64,000 nucleotides of DNA, from contig JAEWTW010000007.1 in the NCBI GenBank assembly GCA_023397655.1, positions 1 to 64,000 of the forward strand, read 5' to 3'. This document shows, piece after piece, positions 26,293-33,770 of this stretch (position 1 is its first letter; every line of letters begins with the position of its first letter). Both the position numbers and the translations under genes were made by a program. The notes below the pieces were generated by a model. The model did no database searches. It was not told where the DNA came from and was given only the letters and a program-made list of their open reading frames with translations. Source of the DNA: Bacillota bacterium. GTDB lineage: Bacteria > Bacillota > Clostridia > Christensenellales > SZUA-584.

Positions 26293-26715
26293 ATGAAAAG
26301 GATCAATCTTAGTGATTTTTACTCGCCAATATATTCTGTCGATTGTCAGTGCGAAGTACCAGATGAGGTTGCCGATTTGCTATTACTCTATAAGCGGCTT
26401 GAAGGAGCGCAACGACGGCTGATCTACAAACACAGGGCGCATTACTCACTCGACAGGGATGATGGTATTGAAAATGTGGCTATCTTTTTTGCTCCACCCG
26501 CACATGAAGTTTACGAGCAAAAAATGACACGGCAAACGTTGTATGATACTATTCAGGAACTACCAGAAAAACAGTTTAAACGCTTATACGCTCATTACTT
26601 TCTTGAAATGAGCTATTCTCAAATCGCTAGAATTGAACATATAGGCGAAAGTGCTGTCCGCAGGTCAGTAAATCGCGCGTTGATTCGTCTGCAAAAAAAA
26701 CTAAAACAATTTTAG
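26293..26715 (+). CDS. Sigma-70 region 4-like regulator of an integrative element
   Basis: The start is ATG 26293, six bases after GGAGGT. The 140-residue protein ends in a sigma region 4 helix-turn-helix (LPEKQFKRLYAHYFLEMS, then YSQIARIEHIGESAVRRSV and a basic ALIRLQKKLKQF tail). Proteins of this size and layout sit beside excisionase and integrase genes in Tn916/Tn1549-type elements, where they are thought to regulate element genes. No region 2 is present, so it is not a full sigma factor. The upstream open frame (from 26104) is not used. Confidence 0.75.
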   Translation: MKRINLSDFYSPIYSVDCQCEVPDEVADLLLLYKRLEGAQRRLIYKHRAHYSLDRDDGIENVAIFFAPPAHEVYEQKMTRQTLYDTIQELPEKQFKRLYAHYFLEMSYSQIARIEHIGESAVRRSVNRALIRLQKKLKQF

Positions 26716-27286
26716 TCGCACCCGTCCGAATATGGCCGATTTTGTTCATGGTTATTGAAGGGATTATTTTCCTTTAGAAGTTCTTGAAAATTTCATATCC
26801 GACAACGCAGATACGTTAGCTATATGGCGAGCAGCGCGGCACATACGCGAAGACTGCCTGCGGGATACTCCCGTCAATACGATAACATCAAAGGCACGAG
26901 CGGTAACATCCCTGCTGATAAGCTCTTGTGGTACAAGAGGATGCGATGACCCATGCAGCCTATAATGATACTTCTGAAATAGCCCGCCCGCAGAGGGGGG
27001 TGGTGAGATTCCAATGTTGATTGTCAACCGCAATCAGTTTTCGTTGTCGCCCAGCACGCCGGGGAGTAGTGTCGAATAGGCGTGAGTGGAAATATCAAAG
27101 AAGAAACGGATTGGCGGCGGCTTATGTCTGTATACACAATACAAATATAGTCGCCGCCTATATTTCTTTCCTTCATAGAAAAGGAAGGAGTAGGCAAGTA
27201 CGAAAAGTCAGCAATACAAAATACGATAATAAATTAACTCCAATGCTCAAACTCACAAATTCTTACCATTGTAAGTGAGGGTGCTT
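26716..27286. other. Region between sigma-like gene and excisionase, no clear gene
   Basis: About 570 bases. A forward frame from about 26770 to 26965 is open but has no standard start or ribosome site, and a reverse 89-codon frame overlaps it. Neither resembles a family I know. It may hold decayed regulator genes of the element. Confidence 0.45.
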
Positions 27287-27481
27287 ATGTTTGAAAAATA
27301 CGGTGATATAGTTAGTTTTTCAGAATTGCAGGCCATGCTTCGTATCGGCAGGAATTCCGCATATAAATTACTGTCAACTAAGCAGATTCAAGCAAGACGA
27401 ATGAATAATACCGGCAAATACGTCATTTCTAAGAAAAGCGTTATCGACTTCGTAAATCGCTCACAAACTATAGGACTATAA
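27287..27481 (+). CDS. Excisionase-like helix-turn-helix protein
   Basis: ATG 27287 follows GAGG at 27277-27280; a GTG twelve bases earlier overlaps that site. The 64-residue protein is a single MerR-like HTH_17 domain (FSELQAMLRIGRNSAYKLL, then a wing with GKYVISKKSVIDFV). Such proteins bend DNA and steer the adjacent integrase towards excision. It lies 118 bases upstream of the integrase, the usual place. Size and motif support the call strongly. Confidence 0.82.
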   Translation: MFEKYGDIVSFSELQAMLRIGRNSAYKLLSTKQIQARRMNNTGKYVISKKSVIDFVNRSQTIGL

Positions 27482-27520
27482 TTCCCCTTTTGTCTCTATG
27501 CGTACCTTTTACAATCCGCC

Positions 27521-27554
27521 TTGTTTGTTGCTACTATATAGTTGCAACAAACAA
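27521..27554. repeat. Perfect 11-base inverted repeat upstream of integrase
   Basis: TTGTTTGTTGC (27521-27531) and GCAACAAACAA (27544-27554) flank a 12-base centre containing TATATA. It lies just before the integrase ribosome site and may be an arm-type binding site, an operator or an mRNA hairpin that limits integrase translation. Confidence 0.6.
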
Positions 27555-27598
27555 TTTGGGGAAAGGAGCGAGCTTATGAACAGAAGGAGATAGTATTT

Positions 27599-29005
27599 AT
27601 GAACCATGCGATCAGCATCACTGGCTCCATACAGATGACGAAAAGGAGTAAGTATTTGCAGGCGGTTATAAACATCCCGATTGGTGACGGAAACAAAACA
27701 AAGCCAAAATGGATTTCCACACAAGAGACTGAAAAAGTGCGGGCGTACAAGAAGTTCGTTCGCCTCATCGACGAGTATGAAAGTTTGCTGAACGATCCCC
27801 GTAAAAGCATAGAGGAAAAGCTGCGGCTAATCTTCCCGCCAAAAGTTGTGAAGCCGAGTGCCAAAGGCGAAGGCCAGGAATCGGTTGCTCTGCCCGTCTC
27901 CAATAGCGAAGCCCCAGCTGATATTTTCCGTCTCAGAGCAAGTCAGATCAAATTCACTGATTTGTTGAAAAATTGGCGATATGCCTTTGATGAAATTGAA
28001 GGTACGACCATAGAGGGATACGAGAATAATTTTAGCAGCCACATCATCCCTTACTTTGAGAAAAGGGACTTGTATTTGCTCGATGTCAACCGAAGGGTTA
28101 TTCAACAGTTCGTCAACGATCTGGGTGAAAAGGGTCGCGTTAACGGGAGGGGCGGCTTGGGCAAGGAATCGGTCAAAAAGTACGTTAGCAACATCCGGAA
28201 GGTTTGCGACCTTGCGGTGGACGAGGAATGGATAGAGGAAAACCCTGTCTCAAACATCAAGTATCCTATAAAAATCTTTCCGAAGGTGGAGGTTGAGCCA
28301 CTTCATTTACAACTCGAACAGCTTATAGATTTGCTGAACTACGTTCTGGAACCGACAAAACTGAATGATCCAATGAGCGACAACACTTGGGGATATGCTG
28401 CTGGTATCATATTCGCCGCTTTTTATGCCCTGCGCAGGAGCGAGATTTATGGCTTGAGATGGGCGGACATCGACTGGAAGAACGATATTGTGCAGATCGA
28501 CAACGCCGTTGTGCGGGTGAAGCAAACCCATGAGAAGCGACCAAAGAGCAAGGCGAGTAGAGCACCCATGCCGTTGCTGCCCTCCGTAAAATCATTCCTA
28601 TACAGGCTGAGGGAATATCAACGGAAATGCGCGGAGTTTTACGGGAACCGGTTCGCGGAAAGCGATTATGTGTGCTGCCGTAGGTCTGACGGAAGTCGCT
28701 TTGGTTTAGACCATCTGAATTGCAGGCTTCAGGTAGATTTAAGGCTACTGGGGATCGACCCGATCATCACGCAGCATGAGCTGCGGCATAGCACGGCTAC
28801 ATTGCTTCGGTCTTTGGGCTTTCCCGAACAGGAGATTCAGTCCTGGCTTCGTCACGCTGACCTTGACACGACGATGCACTACGCGCACGATAACATAAAG
28901 GTCAGGTTGAGGGCGGGCGAAGCATTGAACGCCGCATTTAAGCTAGAGTATATCCCGTATGAGGCGTTGGAACAAGAGGAGACATTAGAACAAAAAGCGA
29001 TCTGA
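27599..29005 (+). CDS. int: Tyrosine recombinase, element integrase
   Basis: The start is ATG 27599, nine bases after AAGGAG; the longer frame from 27542 runs through the inverted repeat. The 468-residue protein has an N-terminal arm-type domain, a SAM-like core-binding domain (FTDLLKNWRYAFDE to EKGRVNG) and a catalytic domain with Arg in FYALRRSEIYGLRW, His393-x-x-Arg396 (HELRHS), His in WLRHADL and nucleophile Tyr428 in MHYAHD. All catalytic residues are present, so it should be active. It is somewhat longer than Tn916 Int owing to a low-complexity insert near residue 80-120. It ends 167 bases from a tRNA-Pro gene, the likely target. Confidence 0.93.
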   Translation: MNHAISITGSIQMTKRSKYLQAVINIPIGDGNKTKPKWISTQETEKVRAYKKFVRLIDEYESLLNDPRKSIEEKLRLIFPPKVVKPSAKGEGQESVALPVSNSEAPADIFRLRASQIKFTDLLKNWRYAFDEIEGTTIEGYENNFSSHIIPYFEKRDLYLLDVNRRVIQQFVNDLGEKGRVNGRGGLGKESVKKYVSNIRKVCDLAVDEEWIEENPVSNIKYPIKIFPKVEVEPLHLQLEQLIDLLNYVLEPTKLNDPMSDNTWGYAAGIIFAAFYALRRSEIYGLRWADIDWKNDIVQIDNAVVRVKQTHEKRPKSKASRAPMPLLPSVKSFLYRLREYQRKCAEFYGNRFAESDYVCCRRSDGSRFGLDHLNCRLQVDLRLLGIDPIITQHELRHSTATLLRSLGFPEQEIQSWLRHADLDTTMHYAHDNIKVRLRAGEALNAAFKLEYIPYEALEQEETLEQKAI

Positions 29006-29171
29006 TATGGGATTAGTACCGGGGCAATATCTCTTAGGACTTACACTTTGTACTTTGAGAATAATGAATAATGAAAAGCATAAGATGAATAAAAGTGAGA
29101 AGCGGCCAAGGCCGGTCTCCGAAGACAGAAAAAGCGAAGCGACCTGCAGAAATGCCCTCTGCAAGCCGCTT

Positions 29172-29248
29172 TGGTCTGGGTGACAGGAGTTGAACCTGCG
29201 ACCTTCTGAACCCCATTCAGACGCGCTACCAAACTGCGCTACACCCAG
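29172..29248 (-). tRNA. tRNA-Pro (anticodon GGG), CCA encoded
   Basis: The reverse strand folds as a full cloverleaf: acceptor CTGGGTG with CACCCAG, D arm GCGC/GCGC, anticodon stem TCTGA/TCAGA with loop ATGGGGT (anticodon GGG, G37), T arm GCAGG/CCTGT with TTCAACT loop, discriminator A and an encoded CCA at 29172-29174. It reads codon CCC. It lies between the integrase and a truncated second tRNA-Pro copy. Confidence 0.93.
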
Positions 29249-29277
29249 ATATACACTTTTTATGCACTCGACTGCTA

Positions 29278-29319
29278 TGAACCCCATTCAAGCGCGCTAC
29301 CAAGCTGCGCCACACCCAG
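29278..29319 (-). pseudogene. Truncated tRNA-Pro (GGG), 5' half only
   Basis: The reverse strand carries acceptor 5' strand, D arm, and anticodon stem-loop of a second tRNA-Pro(GGG) that stops after the anticodon stem (TGAATGGGGTTCA, 29278-29290) and runs into unrelated sequence. It differs from the intact copy at a few bases (for example TGGCGCAGC instead of TAGCGCAGT). The break point suggests integrase-mediated recombination within the anticodon arm. Confidence 0.85.
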
Positions 29320-29358
29320 AAGACAACGCACGGGACGGTGAAATCGCGTGCGCATATT

Positions 29359-29387
29359 ATTCTAACAACGAATGATGCTCATGTCAA
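29359..29387 (-). promoter_or_regulatory. Strong sigma-A promoter reading into the tRNA-Pro fragment and tRNA-Pro
   Basis: On the reverse strand a perfect TTGACA (29382-29387), 17-base spacer and TAGAAT (29359-29364). Transcription would start near 29352, cross the truncated tRNA and then the intact one. It is likely the original host tRNA promoter. Confidence 0.75.
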
Positions 29388-29426
29388 TCAAAATATGATA
29401 GGGTATGAGAACATCAAAAAGCGGAT

Positions 29427-30056
29427 TTACGGGCATTCGTTTTCGTTCAGTGCGCGTGCCAGCCACTGCTGGCTGACCTTGAGGAAAACATCGGCGCTGC
29501 CTTTGGGCAGCAGTTCGTCAAAGTCGGCCTTGGCGTGCGCATAGGCTTCGGCGGGTATATCGATGGAAACGTCATCATCTTTCAGCAGCACCGTGAAGCC
29601 CAGCTTGCCGTCTGGCCGTATTTCCTCGAATATCATGTTATAGACGGTGTCCTGGCCTGTCTGCTGGCATACTGTGGCGTAGACGGCTTTCATGGCTTCT
29701 ATTACGCGGTCGTCCAGCTTTGCATCGAATATACGAAGCTTCTCCGCAAAATCAACATAAGTATCAGTCACACGAAGCGTGCCGGTGCACTTGGATTTGT
29801 ACACCGTAGGGATGGGCAAAGATGCCTCCTTGTGGCCCGGTACCAGATAGACGCAGTATTCGCTTTCGCTGTTGCAGCAAAGGAACACCTGATCCACAAA
29901 GAAACGCCGGCTGCAGCCCGGGCAGGTCCACTCGAAAAATGTGCCGTCCAGCAGACTGTTTCTGAGCTTAGGATCAGCGGATATATCAGCTATGGCTGGT
30001 ATTTTGTGAGTACCGGTCTCGTGACACGCCGGACATTCAATGGCTTGCTCTTTCAT
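29427..30056 (-). CDS. CpXC domain zinc-ribbon protein
   Basis: A 209-residue protein starting at 30056 after AGGAGAAG. The N-terminus has CPACHETG and, about 35 residues later, CPGCSRRF, the two Cys pairs of the CpXC domain, which likely bind zinc. The rest is a mixed alpha/beta region of unknown role (ending with a hydrophilic NENECP tail). Members are common in Clostridia and lack a defined function. It lies ten bases downstream of the CapA-like gene on the same strand, so the two are probably an operon. Confidence 0.72.
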   Translation of the reverse strand: MKEQAIECPACHETGTHKIPAIADISADPKLRNSLLDGTFFEWTCPGCSRRFFVDQVFLCCNSESEYCVYLVPGHKEASLPIPTVYKSKCTGTLRVTDTYVDFAEKLRIFDAKLDDRVIEAMKAVYATVCQQTGQDTVYNMIFEEIRPDGKLGFTVLLKDDDVSIDIPAEAYAHAKADFDELLPKGSADVFLKVSQQWLARALNENECP

Positions 30057-30065
30057 ATTCTTCTC

Positions 30066-31463
30066 CTACTGCGCAATGGCGACGTTTTCTGTCAGCACTT
30101 CAATCGTCCGCTCACGAGAATCCTGCAAATCGTCCGCGATGGGACTGTTTGCTATGGACGCCAGATCGGCCGGAAACACGACAAAACGTCCCTTGTCGGA
30201 ATTGGCGCACAGCGTGGGTATATAGGTGAGCGATAAAAGCGTCGTTACATTAGTGTCCGCTGTTTTTTCCAGCGTCATGCAGACGATCACGCCGTCCTTG
30301 TGCATCGTCTTGCCCATGCTGGATATAAAGTTGCCCATCGAATAAAGCACCGGTACAGGACCGCGCTTCGTTTCAACGGCTTCGAACGGCTGTGTGCAGT
30401 GCGGGTGAGAACCGAGTATGATATCAGCCCCTGCGTTCGCAACAAATTCTGCAATTTTTCGCTGTCCCCGGTTAGGCTTATGTGTGTGCTCGGTTCCCCA
30501 GTGTATGGAGACGATGACAAAATCGGCACCCGCTTCCTTAGCGGCAGCGATGTCGGCGGCTACCCGGTCCTCGTCATAGCGGTCTACCATGAAGGCATTG
30601 CCGCTGCCGGGGCTGTTGTTCAGAATATCGGTATAAGCCAGCACCGCTATCTTTATGCCTTTGACGTCCGCGATCAGCGGTTTTTTGTCCTCAGGCGCGA
30701 CATAGGCGCCGGTGTGCGGAACGTTATGCTCATCCAGCTTCTGTAGTGTTTTGACGATGCCGTCTGCCCTGTAGTCACAGATGTGGTTGTTGGCGTTGGT
30801 CAGCACGTCGAACCCGCAGCCCAGCACCGCGGTGAGAAACGATTCGGGCGCGTTTATCTTGGGATTGCCGCTTGACGAGGCGGCAGGTGCCTCGTTTTCC
30901 AGCGCTGGCACCTCTGCGGCACCGGATAAGCGAGTGATCATCGTATCTGTGACAGAAGTGTCGGCACCGGAGCCCGCATCATCCTCCCCGGTATCCGGAT
31001 TGCCGGTATCCGGGACTTCCTCAGCCGGCCCTTCGGAAGGAGCGGGTGATTCGCCGCCCGGTGTGGCCGAAGGCGGGGTATTATCGGAATAGGATGCCGT
31101 GTATTGATATCCATCGGCAATCAGCGTCTCCAGATTGCCAATGGCGAGGTCAGCTGAAGATATGGTATTTTTCACTTCCTCGAAGCAGTAGTCGAAGCTA
31201 TAAGTCTTTCCGCTTCGGGCGGCACTCAACTGCGCGCTCAGGCACAGCAGGTCTCCCGCTGCCATGACCGTCACACGCATGGGTTCAGGCTCCGGGGTGG
31301 GAGTCGGAACGGGCGCAGGCGAAGGTGTGGGCACGGGTGTGGGTGCCGGCGTGGGCGAAAGTGTGGGCGCGGGTGTGGAAACCACGACAGTATCGGGTTT
31401 GCTTTGGCAACCAAACGACACTAATAAAATGAAACAGACCATCACCAATAATACACGTTTCAT
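30066..31463 (-). CDS. CapA-family metallophosphatase-like lipoprotein
   Basis: ATG 31463 is used; a TTG just upstream is in frame. The 465-residue protein has a lipoprotein signal (VSFGC, Cys near 20), a long Pro/Thr linker (about 25-60) and a PGA_cap/CapA calcineurin-like domain: MAAGDLLCLS, GNLETLI, TNANNHICDYRADG, VSIHWGTEH and ILGSHPHCTQPFE. CapA proteins are linked to poly-gamma-glutamate synthesis, but no capB or capC is nearby, so the role is likely another surface polymer or phosphoester. Unusually, an acidic low-complexity insert of about 80 residues (with PDTGNPDTGEDD) interrupts the domain after the GNLETLI motif. Confidence 0.83.
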   Translation of the reverse strand: MKRVLLVMVCFILLVSFGCQSKPDTVVVSTPAPTLSPTPAPTPVPTPSPAPVPTPTPEPEPMRVTVMAAGDLLCLSAQLSAARSGKTYSFDYCFEEVKNTISSADLAIGNLETLIADGYQYTASYSDNTPPSATPGGESPAPSEGPAEEVPDTGNPDTGEDDAGSGADTSVTDTMITRLSGAAEVPALENEAPAASSSGNPKINAPESFLTAVLGCGFDVLTNANNHICDYRADGIVKTLQKLDEHNVPHTGAYVAPEDKKPLIADVKGIKIAVLAYTDILNNSPGSGNAFMVDRYDEDRVAADIAAAKEAGADFVIVSIHWGTEHTHKPNRGQRKIAEFVANAGADIILGSHPHCTQPFEAVETKRGPVPVLYSMGNFISSMGKTMHKDGVIVCMTLEKTADTNVTTLLSLTYIPTLCANSDKGRFVVFPADLASIANSPIADDLQDSRERTIEVLTENVAIAQ

Positions 31464-31575
31464 CAAACTATTCCTTAAAACGACATTTTATAATATCATA
31501 TCATGCCAAGCTTATACGAACAAGCACGTACGGCAAAGTCAGCCATGTAGCGAGGCGGATATTTACATATTATTC

Positions 31576-31604
31576 TTTGTTTGTTCAAGTTGATTTGATA
31601 TAAT
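31576..31604 (+). promoter_or_regulatory. Putative promoter of the S9 peptidase gene
   Basis: A perfect TATAAT at 31599-31604 is preceded at 17 bases by TTTGTT (31576-31581). The start of transcription would be about 40 bases before the ribosome site. The -35 is weak. Confidence 0.5.
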
Positions 31605-31655
31605 GATACACAATAAACGCCTGATCTGTCTTACTGGCTTCAAGGAGGACTAATG

Positions 31656-33680
31656 ATGAATAAAAGGTGGGGTTTGCTGCTGCTTGCGGTTTTACTTGCT
31701 GTTGTGCTGACGGGTTGTCAGTTTACAATAGACTGGGGCAGCGGTTTTCCGCCGCGCTATTGGGGCGACAAGGAGGAGACGCCGGAAAACGGTGATCTTC
31801 CGGCACTTCCGAATGACGGTGATCTGATACCGCTTGATGTGTTGATGGGTTATTCGGAATACACGCCTCCGCAGATATCCGCAGACGGCGATATGATATT
31901 GTACCGCCATATGACCGATTATATGGATTCCGTGGTAGCGGAGAACTGGAAAACGGGTGAAGAGACGGTGGTTCCATGGCCTGATGTGATGGGCAACCCC
32001 AGCTTCCTGTGGGCGCCCGACGGCGAGACGGTGCTGTTCTTCGTGGATGACATGGGTGACGAGAACTATGGGCTTTATACGGCAAATATTGAAACCGGCG
32101 CAACGAAGACGCTGTTACCGGGCGGTGATAACGACTGCTATTATGTGTCCGACAACCCGGCCAACGACAAAGAGATATACCTAGCGCTGTTTAATTTTAC
32201 CACAGAGCTGTTCGACCTGTATCTATACAATTACGAGACGGGCGCGAATTCGCTGGTGCTGCAAAATCCGGGCGATTTAACAGGCTATATATTTGACAAT
32301 GACGGGGTGCTGCGCATGGTGACGCGGACGGATGGTGACGCGGGCAGCCAAACTTGGCTAAAGGGTCCGGGCGCTTCCGGCACAACGTTCAGCGAATCCG
32401 AATGGCAGCGGGTTGATGCGCTTTGCTGGGACTATGAAGATGCGGATACGAGCGGCGTTTTCGGCTTCATGCAGGACAACGAGCGCATACTGTTCAAGGA
32501 TTCCCTCCACAGCAACACGTCCGCGCTGTGTACTTATGATTTGGACTCCGAAGTGACGAAACAAGTGTTTAACGATCCGGACTATGATGTGTACGGTTCA
32601 TGGACGGATCTTGAGCTGGACGAAGTGACCGCGGTGAGCGTTTATGCGGACAAAATTGAATGGCATGTGCTGGATGACAGCTTTCAGCCCGATTATGATG
32701 TGCTGAGCGCGATTGACGATGGCGTGTTTGAAATATTCGGTTCCAGCGAAAACGACGCCTTTTGGCTGGCCGCCTATATGTCCGATACCAGTGAGATGGA
32801 TTTTTACGTGTATGATATGGCCAAAAAAGAAGCGACGTTTTTGTTCAACGCCCGGCCTGAGGTGGATGAGCTGAACCTCTCGCCGGTAGAGCCCATTTCA
32901 TATACTGCGTCGGACGGGCTGAAGATTGAGGGCTATGCAACGTTCCCGCTGGGCACGGACAGAGAGAATCTGCCGACGGTGGTGCTGGTGCACGGCGGAC
33001 CGTGGGTGCGCGACACATGGGAGTACAATCCGGAGGTGCAGTTCCTCGCCAATCGGGGATATCTGGTATTGCAGGCGAACTATCGCGGGTCTTCCGGTTA
33101 CGGTAAGGATTTTCTGCTGGCGGGCGACAAGGAATGGGGCCGCAAGATGCATCAGGACATACTGGACATGGTGGACTATGCGGTGGACCAGGGATGGACG
33201 GACCCGGAACGCGTGGGTGTGTACGGCGCGTCCTATGGCGGCTATGAGGCGCTGGTGTGCGCCGCGTTCTCGTCCGACGTGTTCCAGTGCGCGGTGGACG
33301 CGTTCGGACCCTCCAGCCTGCTGACGTTTATCAAGGCGATACCGCCGCAGTGGGCGGTGGAGTATCAGGACCTGATACGTTCGGTGGGAGATCCGGACAC
33401 CGAGGCGGCGGACATGAAAGCCCGTTCGCCGCTGTATTTCGCGGATGATATTGAGATACCGCTGCTGATTGCACAAGGGGAGAACGATGTGCGCGTGCCG
33501 CAGAGCGAATCCAAACAGATGGTGGATGCGCTGAAAAAAGCAGGTGTGCCGGTTACGTATATGCTGTTTCCGGACACGGGCCACGGCTTTAACTCGCTGC
33601 AGGCACGGGTGGATTTCTACTCGGAGATGGAAGGCTTTTTTGCAGAGCAGCTGGGCGGGATGTCAGGCGGAGAGTCGTAA
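31656..33680 (+). CDS. S9-family (prolyl oligopeptidase-like) peptidase lipoprotein
   Basis: Two adjacent ATGs (31653, 31656) follow AGGAGG at 31643-31648; the second has better spacing. The 674-residue product has a lipobox (LTGC), a beta-propeller region built on WD40-like segments (SADGDMILY, WAPDGETVLFF) to about residue 395, and an alpha/beta hydrolase domain with HGGPWVRD oxyanion segment. The triad is Ser526 (GASYGGYE), Asp611 (GENDVRVP) and His643 (DTGHGF). It would cleave small peptides at the cell surface. It is divergent from the CapA-like gene. Confidence 0.92.
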   Translation: MNKRWGLLLLAVLLAVVLTGCQFTIDWGSGFPPRYWGDKEETPENGDLPALPNDGDLIPLDVLMGYSEYTPPQISADGDMILYRHMTDYMDSVVAENWKTGEETVVPWPDVMGNPSFLWAPDGETVLFFVDDMGDENYGLYTANIETGATKTLLPGGDNDCYYVSDNPANDKEIYLALFNFTTELFDLYLYNYETGANSLVLQNPGDLTGYIFDNDGVLRMVTRTDGDAGSQTWLKGPGASGTTFSESEWQRVDALCWDYEDADTSGVFGFMQDNERILFKDSLHSNTSALCTYDLDSEVTKQVFNDPDYDVYGSWTDLELDEVTAVSVYADKIEWHVLDDSFQPDYDVLSAIDDGVFEIFGSSENDAFWLAAYMSDTSEMDFYVYDMAKKEATFLFNARPEVDELNLSPVEPISYTASDGLKIEGYATFPLGTDRENLPTVVLVHGGPWVRDTWEYNPEVQFLANRGYLVLQANYRGSSGYGKDFLLAGDKEWGRKMHQDILDMVDYAVDQGWTDPERVGVYGASYGGYEALVCAAFSSDVFQCAVDAFGPSSLLTFIKAIPPQWAVEYQDLIRSVGDPDTEAADMKARSPLYFADDIEIPLLIAQGENDVRVPQSESKQMVDALKKAGVPVTYMLFPDTGHGFNSLQARVDFYSEMEGFFAEQLGGMSGGES

Positions 33681-33697
33681 AGACGCATGAACACAAG

Positions 33698-33733
33698 GGG
33701 GCTGTCTTTAAACGGAGACAGCCTCTTTTTTTG
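33698..33733 (+). terminator. Rho-independent terminator of the S9 peptidase gene
   Basis: GGCTGTCT (33700-33707) and AGACAGCC (33716-33723), extended by two further pairs, with an 8-base loop and a run of T. Confidence 0.88.
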
Positions 33734-33770
33734 CTCTGACCGAGTTAACGGGCAAGCATATCGGCAGCGA

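Larger units (their letters stand above)
1..29319. mobile_element. Putative right part of an integrative conjugative element carrying an inositol catabolic island
   Basis: Transfer genes at the left, a cargo operon, then sigma-like regulator, excisionase and integrase at the right next to a partly duplicated tRNA form a typical Tn1549-like layout. Nearly all genes point the same way, and the flank beyond 29.4 kb has clearly higher GC. The left end, relaxase and coupling protein would be outside the window. An alternative is two neighbouring mobile remnants with chromosomal catabolic genes between them, since the transfer module seems to stop early after the NlpC/P60 gene. Confidence 0.5.
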
